In this document: positions 8,996 through 18,036 of the stretch, one piece after another
Numbering within the stretch: position 1 is the first letter of the stretch
Layout of the letters: every line of letters begins with the position of its first letter
Assembly (NCBI RefSeq): GCF_030813115.1
Contig: NZ_JAUSTY010000020.1
Coordinates: 28,326 to 92,325, forward strand
Direction of reading: 5' to 3'
DNA from: Bacillus horti
GTDB lineage: Bacteria; Bacillota; Bacilli; Caldalkalibacillales; JCM-10596
DNA: 64,000 bases
Program-made: the position numbers and the translations under genes
Notes under the pieces: model-generated
What the model saw: only the letters and a program-made list of their open reading frames with translations
The model's database searches: none
Told to the model about the DNA's origin: nothing

Positions 8996-9808
8996 ATGGA
9001 GTGGCTTATCGCTTTATTTTGTAGCACATTGCTTGCATTAATCGCTTATTTTAAAAGGAAATTATCTTTTAGTGGTTTATTTGCTGCTATAGCTGTTGGA
9101 ACATCCATTTTCGGTGCAACCGGGATTTACGGATTTATTGTACTCTTTTTCTTTTTCGTATCCTCTACCTTGTTAGGCATGATTAAGCGTGTAAGTCATT
9201 CGGCTGTAGAACGTGTTGTAGAAAAGGGGGATCGTAGAGACTACCTTCAGGTTTTCGCTAATGGTGGGCTGGCTGCTGCTAGTGCTTTGGCTTACGCGCT
9301 ATTAAATGACGCTGTTTTTCTTGTTGTCATGTGTGCCTCTTTAGCAGCCGCTACAGCAGATACCTGGGCATCAGAGCTAGGGCGATGGAGCAAAGCAAGA
9401 CCTATACATATTCTAACTAGAGAGAAAGTAGAGCCTGGAACATCAGGGGCTATAACAACATTAGGAACGTTGGCTAGTGTAAGTGGTGCTGTATTCCTTG
9501 CCCTTGTTTCTATTCCATTAATCCTTCAGGGTAAGGGGAATCTAGGCTTTGAGAGCTATATGGCAATCATGTTAATTGTTGTTGCAGGTTGGTTAGGGAA
9601 TTGGATGGATACTTATGTAGGAGCGAAATGGCAGGTTCGTTACCAATGTCCTGATTGCTTAGCTTTTACAGAAAAAACGGTTTGTCATACTCAGACGGTA
9701 CAGGTGGCAGGGATACGCTGGATGAACAATGATATGGTCAATGCGATCTGCACCGTTTCTGCTGGTTTTTTTGCTGTATTCCTTACCTTGATGTTTCGTT
9801 TTTTATAG
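8996..9808 (+). CDS. DUF92 family membrane protein
   Basis: A 270-aa integral membrane protein of the DUF92/TMEM19 family with about six to seven spans and the family features AATADTWASELGRWS (residues about 119-133) and a WLGNWMDTYVGA segment. Some plant and archaeal relatives act in phytyl-phosphate kinase or polyprenol metabolism, but bacterial function is not established. ATG 8996 follows AAAGGAGGGCGGGC. A pair of Cys (CPDC) lies in a soluble loop near residue 219. Confidence 0.82.
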   Translation: MEWLIALFCSTLLALIAYFKRKLSFSGLFAAIAVGTSIFGATGIYGFIVLFFFFVSSTLLGMIKRVSHSAVERVVEKGDRRDYLQVFANGGLAAASALAYALLNDAVFLVVMCASLAAATADTWASELGRWSKARPIHILTREKVEPGTSGAITTLGTLASVSGAVFLALVSIPLILQGKGNLGFESYMAIMLIVVAGWLGNWMDTYVGAKWQVRYQCPDCLAFTEKTVCHTQTVQVAGIRWMNNDMVNAICTVSAGFFAVFLTLMFRFL

Positions 9809-9847
9809 GCTAGATTATTTTGTCTGCACCAGTCTAGAGCTATATTT

Positions 9848-9876
9848 TTGGCAGAGCAGAGGGAACATGGTATGAT
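9848..9876 (+). promoter_or_regulatory. Sigma-A promoter of the nitroreductase gene
   Basis: TTGGCA (9848-9853), a 17-base spacer, and TATGAT (9871-9876). The GTG start and AAAGGAGGG site lie just downstream, giving a very short leader. Confidence 0.7.
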
Positions 9877-9898
9877 GAAAGCAAAGGAGGGAGTTTCA

Positions 9899-10660
9899 GT
9901 GGATTCATCTGTACATAATGACATTATTCATAAAATTAGGCAGCATCAATCTATTCGGAAGTTCACTTCTGAAATTGTTCCAGAAGAGCACATTAGACAA
10001 ATTGTAGCTTCGGCGCAAATGGCTTCTACATCAAGCAATATGCAGGCTTTTTCTATTATCGGTGTTACGGATAAGGAAAAGAAGAGGGTGCTTGCAGAGC
10101 TGGCAGGGAATCAAGCGTATATAGAGGAATGCTCACATTTTCTTGTGTTCTGTGCCGACACGCATCGCTTAAAGCACTCAGCAGAGCAGGAAGGGGTAGA
10201 TATTACTCCTGCCCTAGAGCATGTAGAAATGTTTCTCGTCTCTACAATTGATGCAGCGTTAGCTGCTCAGAATGCGGCTTTAGCCTCGGAAGCATTAGGA
10301 TTGGGGATTGTTTATATTGGAGGAATTCGTAGCCGTATTGCGGAGGTAAGTGAGGTCCTTAATTTACCTGACCATGTTTATCCTGTGTTCGGGATGTGTA
10401 TTGGCTATCCAGATCAAAGTCCAGGTGTAAAGCCTCGCTTACCCTTGGAGGCTGTTTATTTTGAAAATGAGTATCAGCCATTTGAGCAGGTAAAGGACAA
10501 GGTAGCGGCCTATGATCAAACAATGAGCCAGTATTATGAAGCTAGAACAGCTGGAAAACGAACAGACACATGGTCTGAAATGATGAGCAGAAGCCTAAAG
10601 GATCCGAAACGAACTCATTTAAAGGATTTCTTGGCGGAGCGAGGCTTTTTATTAAAATAA
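9899..10660 (+). CDS. NfrA/SnrA-type NAD(P)H-flavin oxidoreductase (nitroreductase family)
   Basis: FMN-dependent oxidoreductase of the NfsA/NfrA group, 253 aa. The FMN-binding start of the family is present (IRQHQSIRKFT, then ASAQMASTSSNMQAFS), as is the central SEALGLGIVYIGGIR. Such enzymes reduce flavins, nitroaromatics, quinones or disulfides. GTG 9899 is chosen because AAAGGAGGG ends seven bases upstream and a full sigma-A promoter lies before it; the upstream ATG at 9848 coincides with the -35 box. No spx- or peroxide-type operator was recognised. Confidence 0.88.
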   Translation: MDSSVHNDIIHKIRQHQSIRKFTSEIVPEEHIRQIVASAQMASTSSNMQAFSIIGVTDKEKKRVLAELAGNQAYIEECSHFLVFCADTHRLKHSAEQEGVDITPALEHVEMFLVSTIDAALAAQNAALASEALGLGIVYIGGIRSRIAEVSEVLNLPDHVYPVFGMCIGYPDQSPGVKPRLPLEAVYFENEYQPFEQVKDKVAAYDQTMSQYYEARTAGKRTDTWSEMMSRSLKDPKRTHLKDFLAERGFLLK

Positions 10661-10745
10661 GAGCTAATAAAGTTGAGTAGCTTTTTATGAAAAAATTGTA
10701 CTAACTAGCTGTAACTTTCATGTATAATAAATAATGAAAATCTAA

Positions 10746-10797
10746 ACGTAGAGATGAGTGAAACCAATGCTTTAAAATTACGTAGAACATACGTAGA
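10746..10797 (+). repeat. Three direct ACGTAGA repeats in the htpX upstream region
   Basis: ACGTAGA occurs at 10746-10752, 10780-10786 and 10791-10797, the last two as part of TACGTA palindromes. They lie between a TATAAT (10723-10728) and the htpX start and could be a regulator site. The same leader can fold (GAGATGA pairing with TCATCTC downstream). Confidence 0.45.
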
Positions 10798-10871
10798 TAG
10801 GTGAAAGGATTGGCAGATAAAAAATATCTTTCATCTCATAGCATTAAGAATGAAGGTAGGAGGCAGGATAC

Positions 10872-11756
10872 ATGTTTAGACGAGTTGGTTTATTTATCTT
10901 AACAAACATTTTAGTTATTGCTACAATTTCAATCGTCCTTACGATTCTTCCGATTGGTAGTTATATAACAGAGAGTGGGAATTTAAATCTAGTCACATTA
11001 TTAATTTTTAGTGCTGTTATTGGTTTTACGGGAGCATTTGTTTCCTTAGCTATGTCCCGTTGGATGGCTAAAATGGCGATGAAAGTACAGGTGCTAAAGC
11101 CTGAAGATCCGAATTTAAGTCCTTTTGAAAGAGATCTAGTTGACAAAGTACATCGCTTATCTCAAAGTGCTGGATTAACCGTTATGCCAGAGGTAGGAAT
11201 TTATCATTCTAAAGAGGTAAATGCCTTTGCTACAGGTCCATCTAGAAGACGTTCACTAGTTGCTGTTTCTACTGGATTACTAGAAACGATGGATGCAGAT
11301 GCCGTTGAAGGGGTTCTGGCTCATGAGGTTGCCCATGTCGCTAATGGAGATATGGTCACAATGACTCTTTTACAGGGTGTTGTAAATACGTTCGTTGTAT
11401 TCTTTGCTCGTATCGTTGCGTTTGCCGCTTCTCGTTTAGTTAGATCTGAGCTACAGGGAATTGTTCATTTTATAGCAGTTATCGTATTCCAAATCCTATT
11501 CTCTATCCTTGGAAGCATCGTAGTTATGGCGTATTCTCGTTACCGTGAGTACCATGCGGATAATGGAGCAGCGGATTTAGCAGGAAAAGATAAAATGATT
11601 CATGCTCTTCAATCCTTAAAGCAGTATGTAAATCGTGTTGATGATGAGCAGAAGTCCTTATCTACTTTGAAAATTAATGGTAAAAGTAACTTTTCTCGAC
11701 TGTTCTCCAGTCACCCTGAATTGGATGATCGTATCAAACGTTTACAGTCTAGATAA
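10872..11756 (+). CDS. htpX: HtpX membrane zinc metalloprotease
   Basis: M48B membrane-bound protease of protein quality control, 294 aa. Two N-terminal spans (about 4-26 and 40-60), the catalytic HEVAH at 151-155 and third zinc ligand E226 (SRYREYHAD) are present, with further spans at about 165-220. HtpX degrades misfolded or damaged membrane proteins. ATG 10872 follows AGGTAGGAGGC. The approximately 210-base upstream region holds repeats and potential structure, suggesting specific control. A bidirectional terminator follows. Confidence 0.94.
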   Translation: MFRRVGLFILTNILVIATISIVLTILPIGSYITESGNLNLVTLLIFSAVIGFTGAFVSLAMSRWMAKMAMKVQVLKPEDPNLSPFERDLVDKVHRLSQSAGLTVMPEVGIYHSKEVNAFATGPSRRRSLVAVSTGLLETMDADAVEGVLAHEVAHVANGDMVTMTLLQGVVNTFVVFFARIVAFAASRLVRSELQGIVHFIAVIVFQILFSILGSIVVMAYSRYREYHADNGAADLAGKDKMIHALQSLKQYVNRVDDEQKSLSTLKINGKSNFSRLFSSHPELDDRIKRLQSR

Positions 11757-11776
11757 TAAGAATAAATATGATTAAA

Positions 11777-11828
11777 TAAAGACGAAGGATTAAGTCATAG
11801 TCGATGACCTAACCCCTCGTCTTTTTCT
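11777..11828. terminator. Bidirectional terminator between htpX and yfkAB
   Basis: AAAGACGA(AGG) pairs with (CC)TCGTCTTTTT. A-rich and T-rich flanks suit both convergent genes. Confidence 0.8.
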
Positions 11829-11917
11829 TTAGAGAATTTCTAAACGGTGGTGTAAGATTTCTTTAATTTTAAACAATGATGGAATATTAAAATACGACCT
11901 AGGGCTTGTAGGAAGGT

Positions 11918-13039
11918 CTATAAAGAAATACCCTTACGTTCACGGAAATCTATTCCCCGATAATACGTATCGGCAACTATAATATTTGGACCAACACAGC
12001 TAGACTGTGGACAGTAGCAGTTAAACGGCTGAAACAGAGAGTGCTTTTGCCAGCGTTCAAAGCAATCATCTAGTCGATCTGTTCTGAGATTTCCTAATGG
12101 CTCCACATCACCAAAATCTGTAACGATGACTTCGCCAGTGAAGATGTTTGTGTTTAAACGATTATGCCCATCTGGGTCGTTTCTAACAGTCACATTGTGG
12201 CTGTCCTTCATTCTCTTAACTAGAGCCAGGTCTTCTTCACTGCTGTTACACGCGTAGAAGGGTAGAGTACCAAATAGAATCCAAAGGTCGGGATCGCGTT
12301 CATCTAGAAGACGATTGTACACGCCTCTCAGCTCTGCTAGAGATAAGATTTTCATATGCCTAGCAAAGTCACTTGGATAAAGTGGATGAACCTCATGTCT
12401 CTGACAGCCTAATTCTTTAATGATATGGTGAATACGTGAAAGCTTGCCTGCTGTATGCTCAGAAATTAAAGATTCTGCAGAGACAAAAACGCCTCTTTTT
12501 GCTAATTCTATTGTATTTTCAACCATTGTGTTGAATGTCTTTTCCGCTTGGCTAAAGGAAACGGGGTGCATTTTATGGACATAAGCCGTTCGATAAAAAT
12601 CCTGGGCATCCACATAGTTAAAGGAAATATGCAGAACATCCAAATAAGGTAGGATAGCCTCGTAACGATCTAAATCTAACGTTAAATTAGAATTGATTTG
12701 TGTCTTGGCTCCTCGTTCATGAGCATAACGTAGTAATGGAACGATATAATCGGTAATAATCTGTTGATTAAACATCGGCTCTCCACCTGTAATGCTCAAT
12801 GTATCTAAGTGTTCGATCTCATCTAAGCGTTGGAAAATGAGAGGAAGTGGAATTCTCTCCTCTGAATCCTTCATGGTAAGCACGTCTCCTACAGCACAGT
12901 GCTCACAGCGTAAATTACATAAATTTGTTACAGTAAACTCTATACTAGTTAACTTGTTTGATCCAAATTGTTTCCGACGATCTATCGCTTCCCATGGGTC
13001 ATTTTGTGGACTCATAGGTGATTTAAGCTGAGTAAGCAT
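11918..13039 (-). CDS. yfkAB: Radical SAM / CxCxxxxC motif protein YfkAB
   Basis: A 373-aa radical-SAM enzyme. The SAM-binding [4Fe-4S] cysteines are C41, C45 and C48 (CNLRCEHC), followed by TGGEP. A second cysteine group, C341-x-C343-x4-C348 (CYCPQSSC), is the family's C-terminal mark and could bind an auxiliary cluster. YfkAB is conserved in Bacillales but its substrate is unknown. No small peptide precursor was found beside it. The minus-strand start at 13039 follows AGGAGGATTAAG. It stands alone, divergent from the thiamine operon. Confidence 0.9.
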   Translation of the reverse strand: MLTQLKSPMSPQNDPWEAIDRRKQFGSNKLTSIEFTVTNLCNLRCEHCAVGDVLTMKDSEERIPLPLIFQRLDEIEHLDTLSITGGEPMFNQQIITDYIVPLLRYAHERGAKTQINSNLTLDLDRYEAILPYLDVLHISFNYVDAQDFYRTAYVHKMHPVSFSQAEKTFNTMVENTIELAKRGVFVSAESLISEHTAGKLSRIHHIIKELGCQRHEVHPLYPSDFARHMKILSLAELRGVYNRLLDERDPDLWILFGTLPFYACNSSEEDLALVKRMKDSHNVTVRNDPDGHNRLNTNIFTGEVIVTDFGDVEPLGNLRTDRLDDCFERWQKHSLFQPFNCYCPQSSCVGPNIIVADTYYRGIDFRERKGISL

Positions 13040-13324
13040 ATAACTTAATCCTCCTTTAGTTCAATCCTTACTATAGCTCTATGGGGAAAGCTTCGTCAAT
13101 GAGATTGTTCATATTTCTTGTATAAATTTTTATATATTTGATTATGGACGAAGGCTCTTATCCTAAGCAGACGATGGCTATAGAAATTACGGTTCTAAAG
13201 TAATGTTCTTTATAGATGGTTTAGTAGATGTTCTAATAGATGTGACCTTTCAATGACATCACTATATAAACGTTACAGGTACGGAATCAGACAGCGTAAT
13301 TAGTTTTCTTTACGTGATTTCATA

Positions 13325-13333
13325 TGTTATACT
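13325..13333 (+). promoter_or_regulatory. Extended -10 promoter of the thiamine operon
   Basis: TGTTATACT (TGn plus TATACT) lies about 50 bases before the riboswitch; no good -35 is visible. Upstream, 13040-13320 holds no gene and no clear further element. Confidence 0.5.
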
Positions 13334-13381
13334 AGTACCAAGAAGATCGTTGAATTCTATTGTTCATAAATCATTTTAATG

Positions 13382-13464
13382 AAATGACTAGGGGTGCCTT
13401 TTGGCTGAGAGAAATTTTTCAACCCTTAACCTGATCTGGGTCATGCCAGCGTAGGGAAGTCACA
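13382..13464 (+). ncRNA. TPP riboswitch (THI box)
   Basis: The conserved THI-box elements are present in order: GGGGTGCC, then GGCTGAGA, then ACCCTTAACCTGATCTGGGT (13423-13442) and GCCAGCGTAGGGAAG. The closing helix P1 pairs TGACT near 13385 with AGTCA near 13458. A terminator hairpin follows, so TPP binding should switch off transcription of the downstream thi genes. Confidence 0.95.
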
Positions 13465-13483
13465 GATGAATAGATAAGTCTGG

Positions 13484-13514
13484 CTTCCTTTCCTGAGTGA
13501 AAAGGGAGTTTTTT
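13484..13514 (+). terminator. Riboswitch-controlled terminator
   Basis: CTTCCTTT pairs with AAAGGGAG (one G-T wobble) and six T follow. The left arm can instead pair with the GGGAAG segment at the 3' end of the riboswitch, forming an antiterminator when TPP is low. Confidence 0.85.
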
Positions 13515-13562
13515 ATGTTTAATCAGAGGCTTTTAAGGCTACACGGAATAGGAGGATGAAAG

Positions 13563-14189
13563 ATGTTTAAGGAGTTTCATTTATATGTGATTACGGGTGA
13601 GCAGTTTTACCCGAACAAAAACTATTTAGATGTCATCGAGCAAGCGATATTAGGAGGAGCTGATATTGTTCAGCTGCGTGAAAAGAATAAATCGAAAAAA
13701 GAGCTGTTAGAAATGGCTAAGGAGCTTAAAGCGCTAACGGCAAAATACAACGTTCCGTTTATTGTGAATGATCATATGGATATTGCTTTAGCGGTGGATG
13801 CTGACGGCATTCACTTAGGACAAGATGATCTACCTTTAGAAGAAGCGAGAAAAATTTTGGGGCCAGATAAAATCATTGGCATCTCTACACATGCTTTAGA
13901 GGAGGCATTGGAAGCAGAACGCAATGGTGCTGATTATATAGGAGTAGGACCAGTTTTTGAAACAAAGAGTAAGGTTGATGTAGTGGACCCGGTTGGACTA
14001 GAGTATGTACAGGAAGTGGTTGCGAACACGACCATTCCATTTGTGGCTATTGGTGGAATCAAGCAGCATAATGTACAGCAGGTATTAGATGCAGGAGCAA
14101 AAAGAATTTGTGTGATTAGTGCAATTGTGGGTGCTGAGGATGTTCAGGAAGCAGCTAGAGCACTCAGTGTAACGATTCAAAAAAGCTAG
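13563..14189 (+). CDS. thiE: Thiamine-phosphate synthase
   Basis: A TIM-barrel enzyme of 208 aa that couples HMP-PP and the thiazole phosphate to make thiamine phosphate. Typical motifs are QLREKNKSKKEL (pyrophosphate and substrate binding), NDHMDIALAVDADGIHLGQDD and the phosphate-binding GGI near the C-terminus. ATG 13563 follows ATAGGAGGATGAAAG. It is the first gene behind the TPP riboswitch, with thiS starting 16 bases after its stop. Confidence 0.95.
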   Translation: MFKEFHLYVITGEQFYPNKNYLDVIEQAILGGADIVQLREKNKSKKELLEMAKELKALTAKYNVPFIVNDHMDIALAVDADGIHLGQDDLPLEEARKILGPDKIIGISTHALEEALEAERNGADYIGVGPVFETKSKVDVVDPVGLEYVQEVVANTTIPFVAIGGIKQHNVQQVLDAGAKRICVISAIVGAEDVQEAARALSVTIQKS

Positions 14190-14205
14190 GAGTGAAGCAA
14201 GCACC

Positions 14206-14406
14206 ATGAAGACATTACTGATTAATGGTAGGGAAGAGGAATTAGAGGTCACTACGTTAGACGAAGTAATTCAGCATTTTCAGCTTAAGCCTGAGCATGT
14301 GGTTGCAGAGGTTGATGGACAGATTGTTGATCGCTCTGAGTGGGCTAACTATGAGCTGAATACGGGAATGAAATTAGAGCTTGTTCATTTCGTAGGAGGT
14401 GGCTGA
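14206..14406 (+). CDS. thiS: Sulfur carrier protein ThiS
   Basis: A 66-aa ubiquitin-fold sulfur carrier ending in the required C-terminal Gly-Gly (HFVGGG), which is adenylated and thiocarboxylated to deliver sulfur for thiazole formation. The adenylating enzyme thiF is not in this operon and must be supplied elsewhere. The start ATG at 14206 has no strong Shine-Dalgarno box; AGGAGTGAAG lies about ten bases upstream. Its end abuts the ribosome site of thiG. Confidence 0.93.
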   Translation: MKTLLINGREEELEVTTLDEVIQHFQLKPEHVVAEVDGQIVDRSEWANYELNTGMKLELVHFVGGG

Positions 14407-14407
14407 T

Positions 14408-15190
14408 ATGCTAGGACAGGATCGTTTAGAGATCGGGGGGAAATCCTTTTCCTCTCGTTTTATGATAGGGACGGGAAGATACCCGAACCCATATATTCAG
14501 CAGGAAGCGATTAAAGCTTCTGAAGCAGAAATACTAACGTTTGCCATTCGAAGAGTGAATCTAGATGCGCCTGATGAGGATGCTATTCTACAGCATTTGG
14601 ATGGAATGAACTTTACGTATCTACCGAATACAAGTGGAGCGAAAACAGCGGATGAGGCGGTACGTATTGCTCGGTTAGCTAAGGCTTCCGGAATTTCAAA
14701 CTGGATTAAGGTGGAGATCAGTGTTAATGAAAAGACACTACTTCCTGATCCGATTGAAACGCTTAAGGCAACAGAGATTCTGGCTAAGGAAGGCTTTGTA
14801 GTGCTTCCATATACATCAGATGACCCTGTTTTGTGTAAAAGGCTAGAGGAAGCAGGAGCTGCTGCTGTTATGCCAGGTGGAGCACCGATTGGTACAGGGC
14901 TTGGCATTCTTAACCCATACAATCTAGGTTTAATTGTGGAAGAGGCGAATGTGCCGATTATCGTGGATGCTGGGTTAGGATCGGCGATGGATATTGCTCA
15001 AGCGATGGAGCTTGGAGCTTCTGGGGTACTAATGAATACTCCTGTGGCTAAGGCGAAGGACCCGATTAAGATGGCTAGAGCGATGAAATTAGCGATTGAA
15101 GCGGGACGCTTGTCTTATCTAGCTGGAAGAATTCCAAAGAAAAAATATGCAACGGCAAGCAGTAAGCTAGAAAATCTTTCAAGCAAGTAG
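14408..15190 (+). CDS. thiG: Thiazole synthase
   Basis: TIM-barrel enzyme (260 aa) that condenses deoxyxylulose phosphate, dehydroglycine and ThiS thiocarboxylate into the thiazole phosphate. The Schiff-base lysine is probably K101 in NWIKVEI; phosphate-binding segments GGAPIGTG and [10 protein letters not shown] follow. ATG 14408 is chosen because AGGAGG (14394-14399), inside the end of thiS, lies eight bases upstream; the GTG at 14399 would sit on that ribosome site. Confidence 0.95.
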   Translation: MLGQDRLEIGGKSFSSRFMIGTGRYPNPYIQQEAIKASEAEILTFAIRRVNLDAPDEDAILQHLDGMNFTYLPNTSGAKTADEAVRIARLAKASGISNWIKVEISVNEKTLLPDPIETLKATEILAKEGFVVLPYTSDDPVLCKRLEEAGAAAVMPGGAPIGTGLGILNPYNLGLIVEEANVPIIVDAGLGSAMDIAQAMELGASGVLMNTPVAKAKDPIKMARAMKLAIEAGRLSYLAGRIPKKKYATASSKLENLSSK

Positions 15191-15199
15191 GGATGTCCA

Positions 15200-16327
15200 T
15201 TGAATACCCAAAAGAAACAAGTACCGATTGCTGTGCTTGGCGGTGGAGTGATTGGATTAGCGATTGCGTTTGAATTAGCCAAAAGAAAGCATAAGGTTAC
15301 CGTGATAGAAAAGGGACTATGTGGTGGTCAGGCAACGGGAGCAGCTGCTGGGATGCTGGCTCCCTACTCTGAAATCGGTGAGGATCCTGACGATTTTTTT
15401 TCGATGTGCCATGAGAGCTTGCTGCTATATCCAGAGTGGCAGGCTGATGTTAAAGAGGTATCAGAGTTAGATTTTGAATACAATACGTCTGGAAGCTTAC
15501 ATGCGGTGTTTCATGAGGCGGATGAATTAGCCCTTGAAACAAGATTACAGTGGCAAAAAGGCTGGCAGGTACAATCTGAAATTGTAAAGGGTCAAGCCCT
15601 TCGTCATTTAGAGCCACACCTCACAGATGATGTTATTGCTGCCATGTATTATCCAGGTGAGCATCATGTCTACTCTCCAGATTATGTTGTAGCTTTAAAA
15701 GAGGCTTGTCTCCGCTTAGGTGTAGGGATTATTGAGAATGCTGGAGCAGTCAGCTTTGCTGATATAAGGCAGGATGGAGTAGCAATCGCTACGGAGCAGC
15801 AAGGAAATATTGATGCAGATACATGTATCGTGGCAACCGGAGCTTGGACCTCTGAGTATGAAGAAGCTCTCCAGATTCGATTACCGATCTACCCTATTAG
15901 AGGACAGATTTGTGCTTTTGAGCAAGGTATGGAAGAGGTTAAGCATATGGTATTTTCCAGCCAGGGGTATGTTCTTTCCAAAAGAAATGGAAGTATTGTA
16001 TGTGGAGCATCAGAGGATGTAGCTGGATTTGATACGTCCGTGACCGATAAAGGGATTAACCGATTGTTGAAATGGAGTCATAAGCTGTTTCCTTTTACAG
16101 AGATCATGGAGCCCTTTCATAAATGGGCTGGACTGCGTCCAGCAACACAGGATGGGTATCCGTTAATAGGTAGATTAGGGCATTGTCCTTCTATTATTGT
16201 TTCCAGTGGGCATTATCGTAATGGAATTTTACTAAGTCCGAGAAACGCAAGGCTAGTGGCAGATATCTATGAAAACAAACCTGCAGGTTTGGATATGAAT
16301 TTATTTAATCCGGTTAGGTTTTCATAA
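15200..16327 (+). CDS. thiO: Glycine oxidase ThiO
   Basis: FAD-dependent amine oxidase (375 aa) that oxidises glycine to the imine used by ThiG. The N-terminal dinucleotide fold is clear (VLGGGVIGLAIAFELAKR, 12-29), followed by the EKG acidic end of beta-2 and GQATGAAAGMLAP; WAGLRPATQDGYPLIG near the C-terminus completes the FAD site. The start is TTG 15200, ten bases after thiG, with only a weak GGGATG upstream. Use of ThiO rather than ThiH fits an aerobic lifestyle. Confidence 0.93.
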   Translation: MNTQKKQVPIAVLGGGVIGLAIAFELAKRKHKVTVIEKGLCGGQATGAAAGMLAPYSEIGEDPDDFFSMCHESLLLYPEWQADVKEVSELDFEYNTSGSLHAVFHEADELALETRLQWQKGWQVQSEIVKGQALRHLEPHLTDDVIAAMYYPGEHHVYSPDYVVALKEACLRLGVGIIENAGAVSFADIRQDGVAIATEQQGNIDADTCIVATGAWTSEYEEALQIRLPIYPIRGQICAFEQGMEEVKHMVFSSQGYVLSKRNGSIVCGASEDVAGFDTSVTDKGINRLLKWSHKLFPFTEIMEPFHKWAGLRPATQDGYPLIGRLGHCPSIIVSSGHYRNGILLSPRNARLVADIYENKPAGLDMNLFNPVRFS

Positions 16328-16414
16328 TAGTATAAGGAGAAATGCTTCATTAGATGTGGGTTAGGCTTTGTTTGTTTTGTTTCTTAATAAAGTGATGAAG
16401 GGTTGGGAGCTAAA

Positions 16415-17218
16415 ATGATTTATCGTGCCTTAACGATTGCTGGCTCAGATAGTGGTGGTGGAGCTGGAATTCAAGCAGATCTAAAGACATTCCAAGAGCT
16501 AGGAACGTTCGGGATGTCAGTCATTACAGCATTGACTGCCCAAAATACGCAGGGCGTTCATGGCGTTTATCCTCAAAGTATTGAGGCTGTAGAGGCTCAA
16601 TTGGAAGCGGTTCTTAGTGATATTGGGGTAGATGCGGTTAAAACAGGAATGCTCTTTAATGCGGAAATTATTGAAGCTGTATCGAAATGTCTAAAGAAAT
16701 ATGGGGTAGAGAGAATCGTTGTCGATCCGGTTATGGTGGCAAAAGGTGGTCATGCTCTTTTACATCCAGAGGCTGTTGAAGCGGTTCGTAAACACTTAAT
16801 TCCATTATCTATGGTGATTACTCCAAATATTCCAGAGGCTGAGGTGATTATTGGCGAGGAAGGTATCTCATCCTTAGCTGATATGAAGGAAGCCGCTAAA
16901 AAGATCTACAATCTTGGAGCGAAGAATGTAGTCCTTAAAGGTGGTCATTTGTCAGAGGAAGAATCGACAGATGTACTCTATGATGGCAACGAATTCACCT
17001 ATTTTCCTGTTCAACGTATTCAGACCAAGCATACTCATGGGACAGGCTGTACCTTTGCTTCAGCTATTGCAGCAGGTTTAGCAAAAGGACTATCTGTTGT
17101 CGAAGCTACGAAGGTGGCAAAAGAGTTTATTACATGTGCTATTGAGGAATCCTTGGAGCTTGGAAAGGGCATTGGTCCGACGAATCATAGTGCTTATCGT
17201 TTGAGACAGGGTTCATAA
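16415..17218 (+). CDS. thiD: Hydroxymethylpyrimidine/phosphomethylpyrimidine kinase
   Basis: Ribokinase-fold kinase (267 aa) phosphorylating HMP and HMP-P for thiamine synthesis. It has TIAGSDSGGGAGIQADLKT at residues 7-25 and the anion-hole and catalytic segment HGTGCTFASA. ATG 16415 follows GGGAG with a six-base spacer; TTG 16403 in frame is less likely. It closes the thi operon after an 87-base gap with no terminator and is followed by a terminator. Confidence 0.93.
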   Translation: MIYRALTIAGSDSGGGAGIQADLKTFQELGTFGMSVITALTAQNTQGVHGVYPQSIEAVEAQLEAVLSDIGVDAVKTGMLFNAEIIEAVSKCLKKYGVERIVVDPVMVAKGGHALLHPEAVEAVRKHLIPLSMVITPNIPEAEVIIGEEGISSLADMKEAAKKIYNLGAKNVVLKGGHLSEEESTDVLYDGNEFTYFPVQRIQTKHTHGTGCTFASAIAAGLAKGLSVVEATKVAKEFITCAIEESLELGKGIGPTNHSAYRLRQGS

Positions 17219-17232
17219 ATTCATATTGTGAA

Positions 17233-17284
17233 TGAGGAGCAGACCTAAAAGTCAGGATAATGACTAAGGCTTCTCCTTTTTTAT
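17233..17284 (+). terminator. Terminator after thiD
   Basis: GAGGAGCAG... pairs with ...CTTCTCCTTTTTT, with a secondary inner stem (AGTCA / TGACT). Confidence 0.75.
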
Positions 17285-17435
17285 TTTAAGACTTCTTTAA
17301 TTGAAGAGATAACTGATTACGTATTTCCTGAAGCCTAGTTAATGCATTTTCCTCTAAGACTGGCATCACTTTTTCGATAAGTTTACATAACAGTATGATT
17401 ATTATATACTTTACTTGGAAATTTAACTAGAGGAT

Positions 17436-17933
17436 GTGATTAAAATAGAAAAACTACCTAATATGGAACCAGTAATAGTAGAGCATGATGAATTGAAGTT
17501 GATAGGTATACCTTGTATAAGCTTAAAAGATATGAAGAATAAGTTTGTGCTTGCGAAGGAATCCCTTCTTTCATCAACTAAACATTTTCCTCAAGTGGTC
17601 AATCACAATATTCATTATGGAATATGGCCAATGGAAGAGTCTCAGAATAATCCTGAAACACATGCGTATATTCTTTGTGTGGAGGTAAGTACCTTTGAGC
17701 AGATACCTGAATGGTTTGTTAAAATTACGCTACCCAAACAACGTAATGTAGTCGTAGCCAATGAAGAAGGGAATTTTGACGCAGCTGGTGAAGTCATCCT
17801 TTCGTACATCCAAGATCATCACATAAAGCTATCCTCAGATAATCTTACTTATCGAATATGCGAAAAGTATAATTATGATGCCGAGGGCTTCTCACGATAT
17901 TCGCTGCCAATTGCTTCTCATTCTATAGTATAG
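17436..17933 (+). CDS. GyrI-like effector-binding domain protein
   Basis: A 165-aa protein of the GyrI-like/AraC effector-binding type. The SIM-fold pattern (MEPVIVEHDELKLIG, a central HYGIWP, then ILCVEVS and ITLPKQRNVVVAN) resembles stand-alone effector-binding proteins; there is no DNA-binding domain. Such proteins bind small molecules or drugs. The start is GTG 17436 with a weak AGAGG close upstream. It is followed by a triple 8-bp repeat and a second protein of the same fold, suggesting a duplicated pair. Confidence 0.65.
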   Translation: MIKIEKLPNMEPVIVEHDELKLIGIPCISLKDMKNKFVLAKESLLSSTKHFPQVVNHNIHYGIWPMEESQNNPETHAYILCVEVSTFEQIPEWFVKITLPKQRNVVVANEEGNFDAAGEVILSYIQDHHIKLSSDNLTYRICEKYNYDAEGFSRYSLPIASHSIV

Positions 17934-17939
17934 TCAATT

Positions 17940-17963
17940 CATCTGTACATCTGTACATCTGTA
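17940..17963 (+). repeat. Triple tandem 8-bp repeat
   Basis: CATCTGTA repeated three times without error directly after the first GyrI-like gene. Confidence 0.9.
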
Positions 17964-18036
17964 TTGCTGATTCTTTAGTATAATTGAAGAAAGAACTAAA
18001 TTGGTCGGCAAAAAAATTATAGATAGGAGTAGTTTT

